From assembly GCF_041276405.1 (NCBI RefSeq), contig NZ_JBGGGT010000002.1:2331001-2395000 (forward strand): 64,000 nt of DNA, written 5' to 3'. Positions 24,019 through 33,181 of this stretch are shown one piece after another (the stretch's first letter is position 1; each line of letters starts with the position of its first letter). This DNA comes from Microvirga sp. TS319. Its GTDB lineage: Bacteria; Pseudomonadota; Alphaproteobacteria; Rhizobiales; Beijerinckiaceae. Both the position numbers and the translations under genes were made by a program. Under the pieces are notes generated by a model. That model did not search any database. It was not told the DNA's origin and saw only the letters and a list, made by a program, of their open reading frames with translations.

Positions 24019-24996
24019 CTACTCGGCCTTGTACTCGCGCGTCGCCTCGGGATCGTCTGTCGAGAAGGACAGGCCCTCCAATTCGTCCCACACCGCCTGC
24101 GGGATCGGCCAGCGCGCCCATTGCAGCGTCTGCTCGACCCGCTCGGGCCTGCTCACGCCGCAGATCGTGGCGGTGATCCGCGGGTCGCGCATCGAGAATT
24201 GCAGCGCGGCGGCGCCGGGCGGGACATCGTGCCTGGCGCAGACCGCCTCGACCCGCCGGACCGGATCGAGCATCGCGTCGGACGCCTCCTGATACACGTA
24301 GCGGCGGTACGAATCCGTGCCCTTGGCCAGAACGCCGCCGGCATAGGGGGCGGCGTTCAGGACCGCGATGCCCTTGGCGCAGGCGAAGTCGATCATGGAA
24401 TGCGCGTTGCGGTTCGTCAGGGTGAACCGGTTATGGGTGATCAGCACGTCGAAATCCCAATCCTGGAGGAGCGGCATCATGACGTCCACCGGACCGGCCG
24501 CGAGGCCGACGGCCGTCGCCAGGCCCTCCTCCTTCATCCTGAACAGCTCGGCGAGGGCTCCTCCCGGCCCCGTCGTCGCCTCGACGGAATCCGTATGCTC
24601 CGGGTCGTGAAGGTGCAGGACATCGACCCGGTCGAGGCCAAGCGCCTTCAGGCTCTCCTCCAGGGAGCGCCGGGCCCGGGCGGCGTCGAAACGGTTCGTT
24701 TCGGGATCCCGGTCCAGCTTGGTCGAGATGACGAAGCCCGAGGGCACGCCGCCCCGTTCGCGGATGGCCGCGCCGATCCGCTCCTCGCTGCGTCCGAAGC
24801 CGTAGATGCGCGACGTATCGAGGAAATTCACGGGGCTGTCGAAGATGGCTTGAATCGTCTTCCCGGCGCGCTCCTCGTCGACGCCGTAGCCGTAGGTGCC
24901 CGGCATGTCGCCCAGCGAGGACGTGCCGAAGCAGATCTTCGATACGGCGAGCCGGGTATGTCCGAGCTTGGTCTTCTCGATCGGGTCGTCTGCCAT
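24019..24996 (-). CDS. Aldo/keto reductase, likely L-fucose (D-threo-aldose) dehydrogenase
   Basis: A 325-residue AKR with catalytic Asp/Tyr in NFLDTSRIYGFGRSEERIG, Lys in FVISTKLDRD and His in VLHLHDPEH. The KLGHTRLAVSKICFGTSSLGDMPGTYGYGV opening and SDAMLDPVRRVEAVCARHDV are of the sugar-dehydrogenase AKR group (D-threo-aldose 1-dehydrogenase). It would oxidise L-fucose or D-arabinose at C1 to the lactone handled by the lactonase. First gene of a three-gene minus-strand operon. Confidence 0.88.
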   Translation of the reverse strand: MADDPIEKTKLGHTRLAVSKICFGTSSLGDMPGTYGYGVDEERAGKTIQAIFDSPVNFLDTSRIYGFGRSEERIGAAIRERGGVPSGFVISTKLDRDPETNRFDAARARRSLEESLKALGLDRVDVLHLHDPEHTDSVEATTGPGGALAELFRMKEEGLATAVGLAAGPVDVMMPLLQDWDFDVLITHNRFTLTNRNAHSMIDFACAKGIAVLNAAPYAGGVLAKGTDSYRRYVYQEASDAMLDPVRRVEAVCARHDVPPGAAALQFSMRDPRITATICGVSRPERVEQTLQWARWPIPQAVWDELEGLSFSTDDPEATREYKAE

Positions 24997-25621
24997 GCGA
25001 TCGCTCCACTTGTCCCCGCCTTCAAAGGCCTTCTCCTCAAGCTAGGGCACCGGACGTGAAAAGTGGATTCCACTTTTGGGATCGGATCCGATGCTCCCTT
25101 CTCGAGCATCGAACGCGGGAAGTGGGAACCGGTTTTGCGTGAAAAGATGCTCAAGGCCGTAGACTTGAACAGCGCAACGTTTGCGCGGCTCTGCGGGTCC
25201 GCGCAAACGATGCGCTCTGGCATATCCACGAGCCGGCAAGACGGATGCGTCCTTCGGCGGATCATCCCTTCGGAGGAAGGACGCCTTCTCCGGGCCCCGG
25301 CAGCTTGTCGCGGGCCTTTCGCCTGAAGATCATTTCAGTTGCGTCCTTCAACTCTTCATGAATATCATCCTCTCTCAAGAAGAGGCCTTCGCATACAAAG
25401 CCCCGTCCGTCTCCTCGCGAGCTGGACGAACCGGGCGAAGGAGGCCCGGGATCGTCGGGGGCCGGCGATCGGGAGGAATTCATGCGGGCTCGGGGCAGCG
25501 TTCTGCTCTTTTCCGCAGCCACGCTGGGCCAGCGAGAGGCCCGCGCCTCGGCGCGCCCTCGCGGCGGCGCTCGTCCTGCGCGGTCGTCGCAGGCAAGGCG
25601 CGAGCCGGCGGGACGCGCCCG
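24997..25621. other. 625-bp divergent intergenic region with repeats
   Basis: Lies between the fucose operon (minus) and transporter 2 (plus). Contains a B-type repeat (25047-25095), an A-type repeat (25104-25152) and a C-like half repeat (25172-25216). An open frame extends from 25181 into the ATPase gene but shows no protein-like sequence. No operator matching CTAACATGTTAG was seen. Confidence 0.5.
25047..25216. repeat. Cluster of B-, A- and C-type palindromes
   Basis: Three adjacent repeat units (25047-25095, 25104-25152, 25172-25216) of different subtypes, joined head to tail. Shows that subtypes combine into composite arrays. Confidence 0.8.
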
Positions 25622-27157
25622 ATGACGCCCCTCGTCACGATCCACAATCTCGACAAGGCCTTTCCCGGCGTTCAGGCGCTGAAGCAGGCGCGGTTCGAAC
25701 TGCTGCCCGGCGAGGTCCATGCCCTCATGGGGGAGAACGGCGCCGGCAAGTCGACCCTCATGAAGATCCTGGCGGGCATCTACGCCAAGGATTCCGGCGA
25801 GATCCGGATCGAGGGCGCTCCCGTGGAGATCCCCTCCCCCCGGGCCGCGCAGGATCTCGGGATCGGCATCATTCATCAGGAACTCAACCTGATGAACGAT
25901 CTCACGGCCGCGCAGAACATCTTCATCGGCCGCGAACCGAAGCGGGCCTACGGACTCCTCCTCGACGAGGAGGCGCTGAACCGGAACGCCGCCGCGATCT
26001 TCGAGCGCATGCATCTCAAGCTCGATCCGCGCGTCGAGGTCGGCAAGCTCACCGTGGCCAAGCAGCAGATGGTCGAGATCGCCAAGGCCCTCTCGTTCCG
26101 GTCGAAGGTCCTGATCATGGACGAGCCGACGGCCGCCCTGAACAATGCGGAGATCGGCGAGCTGTTCAGGATCATCCGGCAGCTCAAGTCCGAGGGCGTC
26201 GGCATCGTCTACATCTCGCACAAGATGGACGAGCTGAAGGACATCTCCGACCGGGTCACCGTCATGCGCGACGGCGAATATGTCGGCACCCTTCCGACGG
26301 CTTCGACACCCGTCGACACCATCATCGCCATGATGGTCGGCCGCAGCCTGACCGAAACGAAGACCGAGATCCCGGACCTGTTGGAGCACGAGGTGGTGCT
26401 CGAGGTGAGAAACCTCCGGCGCGCGTCGGCGATCCGCGACGTGAGCTTTCGCCTGCGCAAGGGCGAGATCCTCGGCTTCGCGGGGCTCATGGGCGCGGGG
26501 CGCACGGAGGTCGCCCGCGCCATTTTCGGCGCCGATCCGCTCGATGGCGGCGAGATCATCGTGCGGGGCAAGCCCGTGACGATCCGCTCTCCGAGAGATG
26601 CGGTGCGCCTCGGGATCGGCTACCTGTCCGAGGACCGGAAGCGGTTCGGGCTCGCCACCGGAATGGATGTGGCGACCAATATCGTGATGCCGTGCCTGAA
26701 CCGGTTTCTGTCCCTCGGCACCTTTCTGAAATGGCGCGAGATCCGGGAAACCTCGCGCTCGTATATCCGGCAGCTGCGGATCAAGACGCCCTCCGAAACC
26801 CAGGAGGCAAGGCTTCTCTCAGGCGGAAACCAGCAGAAGATCGTCGTGGCGAAATGGCTCGCCCGGGATTGCGAGATCCTGTTCTTCGACGAGCCGACCC
26901 GGGGCATCGACGTCGGGGCGAAGAACGAGATCTACAAGCTTCTGAATGCGCTCGCGGCCCAGGGCCGCGCCATCGTGATGATTTCCTCCGAGCTGCCGGA
27001 GATCCTGCGCATGAGCCATCGCATCGCCGTCATGTGCGAGGGGCGGCTGACCGGGGAACTGCCCGCAGAAGGGGCTACCCAGGAAGATATCATGCGGCTT
27101 GCCACACAACGGCGTAGCGTGACGGCCGGCTCTGCGAGCCCGGCGACGAGAGGATGA
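25622..27157 (+). CDS. CUT2 sugar ABC transporter ATPase (transporter 2)
   Basis: A 511-residue RbsA-type double ATPase. Domain 1: Walker [10 protein letters not shown] near residue 38, [15 protein letters not shown] signature and [11 protein letters not shown]alker B. Domain 2: [31 protein letters not shown] and [16 protein letters not shown]. The ATG at [17 protein letters not shown] is used since the family starts here; the upstream open frame is non-coding. First gene of transporter 2. Confidence 0.95.
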   Translation: MTPLVTIHNLDKAFPGVQALKQARFELLPGEVHALMGENGAGKSTLMKILAGIYAKDSGEIRIEGAPVEIPSPRAAQDLGIGIIHQELNLMNDLTAAQNIFIGREPKRAYGLLLDEEALNRNAAAIFERMHLKLDPRVEVGKLTVAKQQMVEIAKALSFRSKVLIMDEPTAALNNAEIGELFRIIRQLKSEGVGIVYISHKMDELKDISDRVTVMRDGEYVGTLPTASTPVDTIIAMMVGRSLTETKTEIPDLLEHEVVLEVRNLRRASAIRDVSFRLRKGEILGFAGLMGAGRTEVARAIFGADPLDGGEIIVRGKPVTIRSPRDAVRLGIGYLSEDRKRFGLATGMDVATNIVMPCLNRFLSLGTFLKWREIRETSRSYIRQLRIKTPSETQEARLLSGGNQQKIVVAKWLARDCEILFFDEPTRGIDVGAKNEIYKLLNALAAQGRAIVMISSELPEILRMSHRIAVMCEGRLTGELPAEGATQEDIMRLATQRRSVTAGSASPATRG

Positions 27158-27161
27158 CCCC

Positions 27162-28172
27162 GTGACGACCCTCGTAGAGCAGGAAACCCCGAAGGTCGCG
27201 AAGTCCGCCGTGGTGAGCCAGGGGACGTGGCAGAAACTTCTCGCCTTCGCGAGCCTGATCGCCCTCATGGCGGTCTTCAGCGTCGCGTCTGAGAATTTTC
27301 TCCAGAGAGACAACCTCATCGGCATTCTCCAGGCGACGGCGGTCAACGGCGTTCTCGCCGTCGCGTCGACCTTCGTGATCATCACGGGCGGCATCGATCT
27401 GTCGGTCGGCACCCTCATGACCTTCTGCGCCGTGATCGCGGGCGTCTTCCTGACCTATTGGGGCCTGCCGATGCCGGTCGGCATCGTCGCGGCGATTGCC
27501 GCGGGCGCTGTCTGCGGCTCCGTTTCCGGCACGATCATCGCCAAGATGAAAGTCCCGCCCTTCATCGCGACGCTCGGCATGATGATGCTGCTGAAAGGGC
27601 TGGCGCTCGTGATCTCCGGGACAAGGCCGATCTACTTCAACGACACGCCGAACTTTCCCATGATCTCGCAGGAATCGCTCATCGGCACCGTTCTGCCGTT
27701 CCTGCCGATTCCGAACGGCGTTCTCATTCTTTTCGTGGTCGCGATCGCCTCGAGCATCGTGCTCTCCCGCACCGCCCTGGGCCGCTACACCTTCGCGCTC
27801 GGCTCGAACGAGGAAGCCGTGCGCCTGTCGGGCGTCAACACGGATTTCTGGAAGATCATCGTCTACACGGTCTCGGGCGGGATATGCGGCATCGCCGGCC
27901 TCATCATCGCGTCGCGGTTGAACTCGGCGCAGCCCGCCCTCGGACAGGGCTACGAGCTCGATGCCATCGCGGCGGTCGTCATCGGCGGCACCTCGCTGAG
28001 CGGCGGCCGCGGCACGGTCCTGGGCACCATCATCGGGGCCCTGATCATCAGCGTTCTGACGAACGGGCTGAGGATCCTGTCGGTCGCTCAGGAATGGCAG
28101 ACCGTCGTGACGGGGATCATCATCATCCTCGCCGTCTACGCCGATATCCTGCGCCGCAGAGGTCAAGCCTGA
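27162..28172 (+). CDS. CUT2 sugar ABC transporter permease (transporter 2)
   Basis: A 336-residue RbsC-type permease with GTG start 4 nt after the ATPase stop. It shows IITGGIDLSVGTLMTFC, the family loop LGSNEEAVRLSGVNTDFWKIIVYTVSGG and AAVVIGGTSLSGGRGTVLGTIIG. Transporter 2 has a single permease and so is probably a homodimer, unlike transporters 1 and 3. Confidence 0.93.
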   Translation: MTTLVEQETPKVAKSAVVSQGTWQKLLAFASLIALMAVFSVASENFLQRDNLIGILQATAVNGVLAVASTFVIITGGIDLSVGTLMTFCAVIAGVFLTYWGLPMPVGIVAAIAAGAVCGSVSGTIIAKMKVPPFIATLGMMMLLKGLALVISGTRPIYFNDTPNFPMISQESLIGTVLPFLPIPNGVLILFVVAIASSIVLSRTALGRYTFALGSNEEAVRLSGVNTDFWKIIVYTVSGGICGIAGLIIASRLNSAQPALGQGYELDAIAAVVIGGTSLSGGRGTVLGTIIGALIISVLTNGLRILSVAQEWQTVVTGIIIILAVYADILRRRGQA

Positions 28173-28281
28173 TCCCTGATCGCTCATCTCGATGGAGGAG
28201 AGAACACACACGGCCCAAACCCATGACGATCCGGCACGCCGATCCCGACAGAAGGCCGGACCCGACTAACCATGACGTCTC

Positions 28282-28437
28282 GAGCATCGAACGCAAAAGT
28301 GGGAACCGGTTTTGCGTGAAAAGATGCTCAGGCAAGGCGGGCATCGAACGCAGAAGTAGGGACCGGTTCTGCGTGAAACGATGCTCAAGACCATAAACTC
28401 GATGCATCGGATGCGGGTTCGATCTCGCGTGCGATGC
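28282..28437. repeat. Two A-type and one E-type repeat between permease and binding protein
   Basis: A-type at 28282-28329 and 28341-28386, E-type at 28404-28437, ending just before the ribosome site of the binding-protein gene. Being inside an operon, they could set different mRNA levels for the binding protein and the membrane parts. Confidence 0.8.
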
Positions 28438-28451
28438 CGCAGGAGGAAACC

Positions 28452-29393
28452 ATGTTGAACAGACGCACTCTGATCGGTGCCGTCGGCATCGCGGCCCTTG
28501 TCGGCCTCACCGCTCCGGCAACGGCTCAGGAACCCTACATCCCGCTCATCTCGAAGGGGTTCCAGCACCAGTTCTGGCAGGCCGTGAAGGCCGGCGCCGA
28601 ACAGGCCGCCAAGGACTACAAGGTCCGGATCACCTTCGAGGGTCCCGACAGCGAAACCATGGTCGACAAGCAGATCGACATGCTCTCGGCCGCTCTCGCC
28701 AAGAACCCGCAGGCGATCGGCTTCGCGGCCCTCGACAGCCAGGCGGCCATCCCGCTTCTGAAAAAGGCGCAGGCCGCCAAGATCCCGGTGATCGCCTTCG
28801 ACTCCGGCGTCGACAGCGACATTCCGCTCACGACGGCCGCGACCAACAACATCGCGGCCGCGGCGCTCGCGGCCGACAAGATGGCGGAGCTCATCGGCGG
28901 CGAAGGCGACATCGCGCTCGTCGTCCACGACCAGACGAGCCGCACCGGCATCGACCGGCGCGACGGCTTCGTCAACCGCATCAAGGAGAAGTATCCCAAG
29001 ATCAACATCGTGAGCGTCCAGTACGGCGCCGGCGACCACCTGAAATCGACCGAGATCACGAAGTCCATCCTCCAGGCCAATCCGAAGCTCAAGGGCATCT
29101 TCGGCGCCAACGAGGGTTCGGCCATCGGTGTCGTCAACGGGGCCAGGGAGCTGAACCGGAAGATCGTCATCATCGGCTACGATTCCGGCAAGCAGCAGAA
29201 GCAGGCCATCCAGGAAGGCATCATGGCTGGCGCCATCACGCAGAACCCGGTCGGCATCGGCTACAAGACCGTCGAGGCGGCCGTGAAGGCCCTCAAGGGA
29301 GAGAAGCTCGACAAGGTGATCGACACCGGCTTCTACTATTACGACAAGTCGAACATGACCGACCCGAAGATCGCGGCCGTTCTCTACGATTGA
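28452..29393 (+). CDS. CUT2 sugar ABC transporter substrate-binding protein (transporter 2)
   Basis: A 313-residue periplasmic protein, RbsB-like. Signal peptide MLNRRTLIGAVGIAALVGLTAPATAQ, then YIPLISKGFQHQFWQAVKAGAEQAA and DKQIDMLSAALAKNPQAIGFAALDSQAAIPLLKKAQAAKIPVIAFDS, typical of pentose/hexose binders. The ATG at 28452 follows AGGAGGAAAC; an ATG 18 nt earlier lacks a ribosome site. Unusually it is last in its operon and separated by 280 bp of repeats. Confidence 0.92.
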   Translation: MLNRRTLIGAVGIAALVGLTAPATAQEPYIPLISKGFQHQFWQAVKAGAEQAAKDYKVRITFEGPDSETMVDKQIDMLSAALAKNPQAIGFAALDSQAAIPLLKKAQAAKIPVIAFDSGVDSDIPLTTAATNNIAAAALAADKMAELIGGEGDIALVVHDQTSRTGIDRRDGFVNRIKEKYPKINIVSVQYGAGDHLKSTEITKSILQANPKLKGIFGANEGSAIGVVNGARELNRKIVIIGYDSGKQQKQAIQEGIMAGAITQNPVGIGYKTVEAAVKALKGEKLDKVIDTGFYYYDKSNMTDPKIAAVLYD

Positions 29394-29441
29394 TCGTGCG
29401 CGCGAGCGGAGCGGGCCCGGCCCGCTCCGCGTCCCATGGTT

Positions 29442-30179
29442 CTACTCTTCGGTCGGAAACGTGGAACGCACGAATTCCCATGCGGCGACGAGGTGACGCC
29501 GCATCGCCTCCTCGGCGTTGTCGGGATCGCGCATCACGATGGCGTCGAAAACCGCCTTGTGGCCGCCATAGTTCATCTGATCGACGTCGGCCTGCCGCTT
29601 CATGGAGCGCCAATGCTGGGTCAACCACTCCACATAGGCCTTGTGAATGGCCGGATAGATCGGGTTGCCGGGAATGCGGTAGAGCACCGCGTGGAACGCC
29701 GCGTCGGTTTCATAGAAGGCCATCGGATCGCCGATGGCCTCTCGGTTCGCCTCGAGGGCGGCGCGCAGGTCCTCCACGTCGTCGCGCCGCGCATGCTTCG
29801 CGGCCCAGCGGGCGAGCGACGTCTCGATGAAGATGCGCGTCTCGAACAGGTTCCAGACCCCGTCCCGCTCGACGACGAGATGGCCGACGAGGCTCGCCAC
29901 CTTGTCGACGGCGATCCCGTAATCGGGCTTGCGGACGATGGGACGGTAGCCCAGGCGCGTTTCCACGAGGCCGCGATTGGCGAGGGAGAGAATGGCCTCG
30001 CGCACGGCCGCCCGGCTGACGCCGTAGCGCTGCATCAGGTCGCGTTCGGCCGGAAGGCGGGCCCCTTCCTGAAGATGGCCGGATTGAATCAGTCGCGCGA
30101 GATCCGCCACGACCGCGTCCGAGCGTCGTCCCGCGCCGTCACCGACTTCCGGGCGGGGCCCTGCCTGACTGTGATCCAT
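29442..30179 (-). CDS. GntR/FCD (FadR-type) transcriptional regulator
   Basis: A 245-residue regulator: winged helix at residues 22-85 (LPAERDLMQRYGVSRAAVREAILSLANRGLVETRLGYRP) and FCD domain (95-240) with FETRIFIETSLARWAAKHA, FYETDAAFHAVLYRIPGNP and NYGGHKAVFDAIVMRDPDNAEEAMRRHL. Divergent from the aldehyde dehydrogenase/transporter-3 operon, whose control region has two GGT-N-ACC sites. This is the likely regulator of that operon. It resembles DgoR/UxuR-like sugar-acid responders. Confidence 0.9.
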   Translation of the reverse strand: MDHSQAGPRPEVGDGAGRRSDAVVADLARLIQSGHLQEGARLPAERDLMQRYGVSRAAVREAILSLANRGLVETRLGYRPIVRKPDYGIAVDKVASLVGHLVVERDGVWNLFETRIFIETSLARWAAKHARRDDVEDLRAALEANREAIGDPMAFYETDAAFHAVLYRIPGNPIYPAIHKAYVEWLTQHWRSMKRQADVDQMNYGGHKAVFDAIVMRDPDNAEEAMRRHLVAAWEFVRSTFPTEE

Positions 30180-30265
30180 CGTCTCCCCTTAAGCCTTCCA
30201 CTGCCCCGACGCGCCTTCATAAGACGCCGCGCCGATCTTCCTCAAGCGTGTCCCGGCTCAAAATC

Positions 30266-30276
30266 TGGTCCGACCA
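30266..30276. promoter_or_regulatory. TGGTCCGACCA palindrome, putative GntR operator
   Basis: Perfect 11-bp palindrome with GGT/ACC half sites, the usual form for FadR-type GntR proteins (GT-N-AC core). It lies 87 bp upstream of the regulator start. Confidence 0.6.
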
Positions 30277-30424
30277 AATATCCGGACCCAATTCCCCTCC
30301 CGCGCGCCGGACGAACGGCAAGGGCGCAAAGCCCATCCGGCATGGGCACATCTGCAATGCACATGACGCAGAGGCACGGGAATGACCGCACTTGACAGCC
30401 ATGAACTCTATCATCACTCTCGTT

Positions 30425-30437
30425 TCGGTCATACCAA
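30425..30437. promoter_or_regulatory. TCGGTCATACCAA site, second putative GntR operator
   Basis: GGT-CAT-ACC core with flanking T/A, about 150 bp from the aldehyde dehydrogenase start and on its side of the divergent region. Weaker than the first site but of the same pattern. Confidence 0.45.
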
Positions 30438-30578
30438 AATAGATCGGAAATCGGCGTTTGGTTTGACCTTGCTTGACACAAGCAGCCTGGAGGACACCCG
30501 AGTGACGCCACGATCCGGCACGACTCCGTCTCCCCTTTCCCCTCATCGGCTGTGCCGAGGACTTCGCGGGGGTCGGCC

Positions 30579-32051
30579 ATGACGATACCTTCCTCGGGCG
30601 ACCGGCCCCAATCCCCGCCCCGCTACCAGATGTATATCGACGGAGCCTGGACGGACGGACGCAATCCGGCCCGTTCGGACGTGGAGAACCCTGCCAACGA
30701 GATCGTCTTCGCGACGGTCCCGGCGGGCTCCGCCGAGGATGCGGTCGCGGCCCTCGAAGCGGCCAAGCGCGCCCAGCCCGCCTGGGCCGCCCTGCCCCCC
30801 ATCGTCCGCGCCGGTTACGTGGCCGACCTGGCCTCCGCCATCCGGCGCGAGAAGGACCGTCTCGCCCGCACCGTGGTGCTGGAACAGGGCAAGCCCCTCA
30901 ACCAGGCCGAGGGGGAGATCGACGCCGCCGTCACGTTCCTGACCTTCGCGGCGGAAACCGCGCGCCGCATCGAAGGCGATATCCTGCCGTCCGATTTCCA
31001 GAACGAGGAGGTCTGGATCCGCCGCGTTCCCTTCGGCGTCGTGGTCGGCCTCACGGCCTGGAACTATCCCGCGGCGCTCGCCGCCCGCAAGATCGGCCCG
31101 GCGCTCGTCGCGGGCAACGCCATCGTGGTCAAGGGGCACGAATCCACGCCCCTGTCCGGGCTGGAGATCGCCCGGCTCGCCCACGAGGTCGGCTTTCCGA
31201 AAGGCGTGCTCAACGTCGTCACCGGAGACGGGCGCGTGGTCGGCGACGCCCTCGTGCGCTCTCCCTTAAGCGACATGATCACCATGACCGGCAGCGTCCG
31301 CGCGGGCCGCGAGATCTATGCGGCGGGCGCGAACGAACTGAAGGTGATCCGCCTCGAACTCGGCGGCAAGGCGCCGTTCATCGTGCTCGACGACGCGGAC
31401 CTCGACGCCGCGATCGAGGCGGCCCTCGTGTCGCGCTTCACGAATTGCGGGCAGATCTGCACCTGCAACGAGCGCATGTATCTGCACCGCAGCATCGCGG
31501 AGCCTTTCCTCGACAGGTTCGTGGCCCGCGTGAAGGCCATGCGGCTCGCCGATCCGATGACCAATCCGGACATGGGCCCGAAGGTGAACCGGCCCGAGGT
31601 CGACAAGGTCGAGGAGATCGTGAACCAGGCCATCGCATCCGGAGCCGAGGTGCTGACCGGCGGCCGCCGCCTACGGGAGGGTGAATTCGCGCGCGGACAC
31701 TGGTTCGAGCCGACGGTCCTGCGGGTCGACACCAACCGGGCGAACGTGATGCAGCGGGAGATCTTCGGCCCCGTCGCTCCCGTCATGACGGTCGACAGCT
31801 TCGAAGAGGCGCTGAGCCTCGCCAACGACACGAGCTACGGCCTCTCGGCCTATGTGTACACGAACGACCTGCGCCGGGTCATGCGCCTGTCGCGGGAGCT
31901 GTCCTTCGGCGAAGTCTACGTGAACCGCCCGTGCGGCGAACTCGTCCAAGGCTTCCACACGGGCTGGAAACATTCCGGTCTCGGCGGAGAGGACGGCCAG
32001 TACGGTTTCGACGGATACCTGCGGAAGCAGACGACCTACGTCCGCTGGTGA
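30579..32051 (+). CDS. Aldehyde dehydrogenase, AldA-like (lactaldehyde/glycolaldehyde)
   Basis: A 490-residue NAD-dependent enzyme. Catalytic cysteine in RFTNCGQICTCNERM, general-base glutamate in LELGGKAPFIVLDDADLD, cofactor loop ITMTGSVRAGREIYA, and an AldA-type C terminus (EVYVNRPCGELVQGFHTGWK, then KHSGLGGEDG). Lactaldehyde dehydrogenase would oxidise L-lactaldehyde released from fucose or rhamnose. It is first in the operon with transporter 3. ATG at 30579 is preferred; an in-frame GTG at 30552 is possible. Confidence 0.88.
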   Translation: MTIPSSGDRPQSPPRYQMYIDGAWTDGRNPARSDVENPANEIVFATVPAGSAEDAVAALEAAKRAQPAWAALPPIVRAGYVADLASAIRREKDRLARTVVLEQGKPLNQAEGEIDAAVTFLTFAAETARRIEGDILPSDFQNEEVWIRRVPFGVVVGLTAWNYPAALAARKIGPALVAGNAIVVKGHESTPLSGLEIARLAHEVGFPKGVLNVVTGDGRVVGDALVRSPLSDMITMTGSVRAGREIYAAGANELKVIRLELGGKAPFIVLDDADLDAAIEAALVSRFTNCGQICTCNERMYLHRSIAEPFLDRFVARVKAMRLADPMTNPDMGPKVNRPEVDKVEEIVNQAIASGAEVLTGGRRLREGEFARGHWFEPTVLRVDTNRANVMQREIFGPVAPVMTVDSFEEALSLANDTSYGLSAYVYTNDLRRVMRLSRELSFGEVYVNRPCGELVQGFHTGWKHSGLGGEDGQYGFDGYLRKQTTYVRW

Positions 32052-32130
32052 CGATCCGCACGCCGTGAGCGGCTGCGGCAATACACCCGAAGAACCCCGC
32101 GAACGGGGCGGAAAACCAATGGAGAGGAAC

Positions 32131-33111
32131 ATGATGCAAAGAAGGACTTTCCTTGCCCTCGCAACCGGCGTGGCCGCCATCGGGCTCGGGCTCGGCGGCG
32201 TCTCGGCGCAGGAGCTGCCGAAACTGAAGAAGAAGGACCACTACAAGGTCGGCTTCGCGCAGACCGAATCCAACAATCCCTGGCGCATCGCGCAGACGGA
32301 AAGCATGAAGGCCGAAGCCGCCAAGCGCGGCGATCAGCTCGTCTATACGGATGCCGCCAGTTCCGCCGCCAAGCAGGTGGCCGACGTCAACTCGATGATC
32401 GCCCAGGGCGTCGACCTGATCTTCCTCGCGCCCCGCGAGGAGAAGCCGCTGATCCCGGCCGTGATGGCCGCCAAGAAGGCGGGCATTCCGGTGATCCTGC
32501 TCGACCGCAACGTCGACCAGAGCCTCGCCAAGGCGGGCCGCGACTACGTGACCTTCATCGGCTCCGACTTCGTGGACGAGGGAAAGCGCGCGGCCGAGGC
32601 GCTGACCAAGGCGGTGGACGGCAAGGCCAAGATCATCCAGCTCGAAGGCACCACCGGCTCGTCGCCCGCCAACGACCGGCGCAAGGGCTTCGAGGATTAC
32701 ATCAAGGCCCATCCGGGCATGCAGATCGTGGCGTCGCAATCCGGCGACTTCGCCCGCGACAAGGGCCGGCAGGTTGCCGAGACCCTGCTGCAGGCGCATC
32801 CCGATGCGACCGCGATCTATGCCCATAACGACGAGATGGCCATCGGGGCGATCGCGGCCCTCGAAGCGGCCGGGAAGACGCCCGGCAAGGATGTCATCGT
32901 CGTGTCGGTCGACGGCACGCGCGATGCGCTCCAGGCGATCATCGACGGCAAGATGCTCGCCACCGTCGAGTGCAATCCGAAGTTCGGCCCCAAGGCGTTC
33001 GAGACCCTCGACCGCTACGCCAAGGGCGAGCAGATCGAGCCGTGGGTGATCAACACCGACCGCTTCTTCGACAAGTCGAACGCGGCGCAGCTCATCGCCG
33101 ACGCCTATTGA
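32131..33111 (+). CDS. CUT2 sugar ABC transporter substrate-binding protein (transporter 3, YtfQ-like)
   Basis: A 326-residue periplasmic protein with signal peptide (MMQRRTFLALATGVAAIGLG through VSAQ). The mature part follows YtfQ, the galactofuranose binder: YKVGFAQTESNNPWRIAQTESMKAEA, MIAQGVDLIFLAPREEKPLIPAV, AGIPVILLDRNVDQ, then TFIGSDFVDEGKRAAEAL. The start is taken at the ATG pair after GGAGAGG. It follows the aldehyde dehydrogenase by about 80 nt. Confidence 0.9.
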   Translation: MMQRRTFLALATGVAAIGLGLGGVSAQELPKLKKKDHYKVGFAQTESNNPWRIAQTESMKAEAAKRGDQLVYTDAASSAAKQVADVNSMIAQGVDLIFLAPREEKPLIPAVMAAKKAGIPVILLDRNVDQSLAKAGRDYVTFIGSDFVDEGKRAAEALTKAVDGKAKIIQLEGTTGSSPANDRRKGFEDYIKAHPGMQIVASQSGDFARDKGRQVAETLLQAHPDATAIYAHNDEMAIGAIAALEAAGKTPGKDVIVVSVDGTRDALQAIIDGKMLATVECNPKFGPKAFETLDRYAKGEQIEPWVINTDRFFDKSNAAQLIADAY

Positions 33112-33181
33112 TCGCCGGACGCCGCCCGTCACGGCGGACGGCGTCCCTCTCCTCACGGACAGGACGGGTCACGGAGCTCTC

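Larger units (their letters stand above)
30180..30578. other. Divergent regulatory region, about 400 bp
   Basis: Between the GntR gene and the aldehyde dehydrogenase. Contains two operator-like sites (30266-30276 and 30425-30437). No gene is convincing here. Confidence 0.5.

Noticed and set aside
25181..25621. N-terminal extension of the transporter-2 ATPase
   Set aside because: The family starts at [14 protein letters not shown]; the extra 147 codons read through repeats and lack protein-like sequence.
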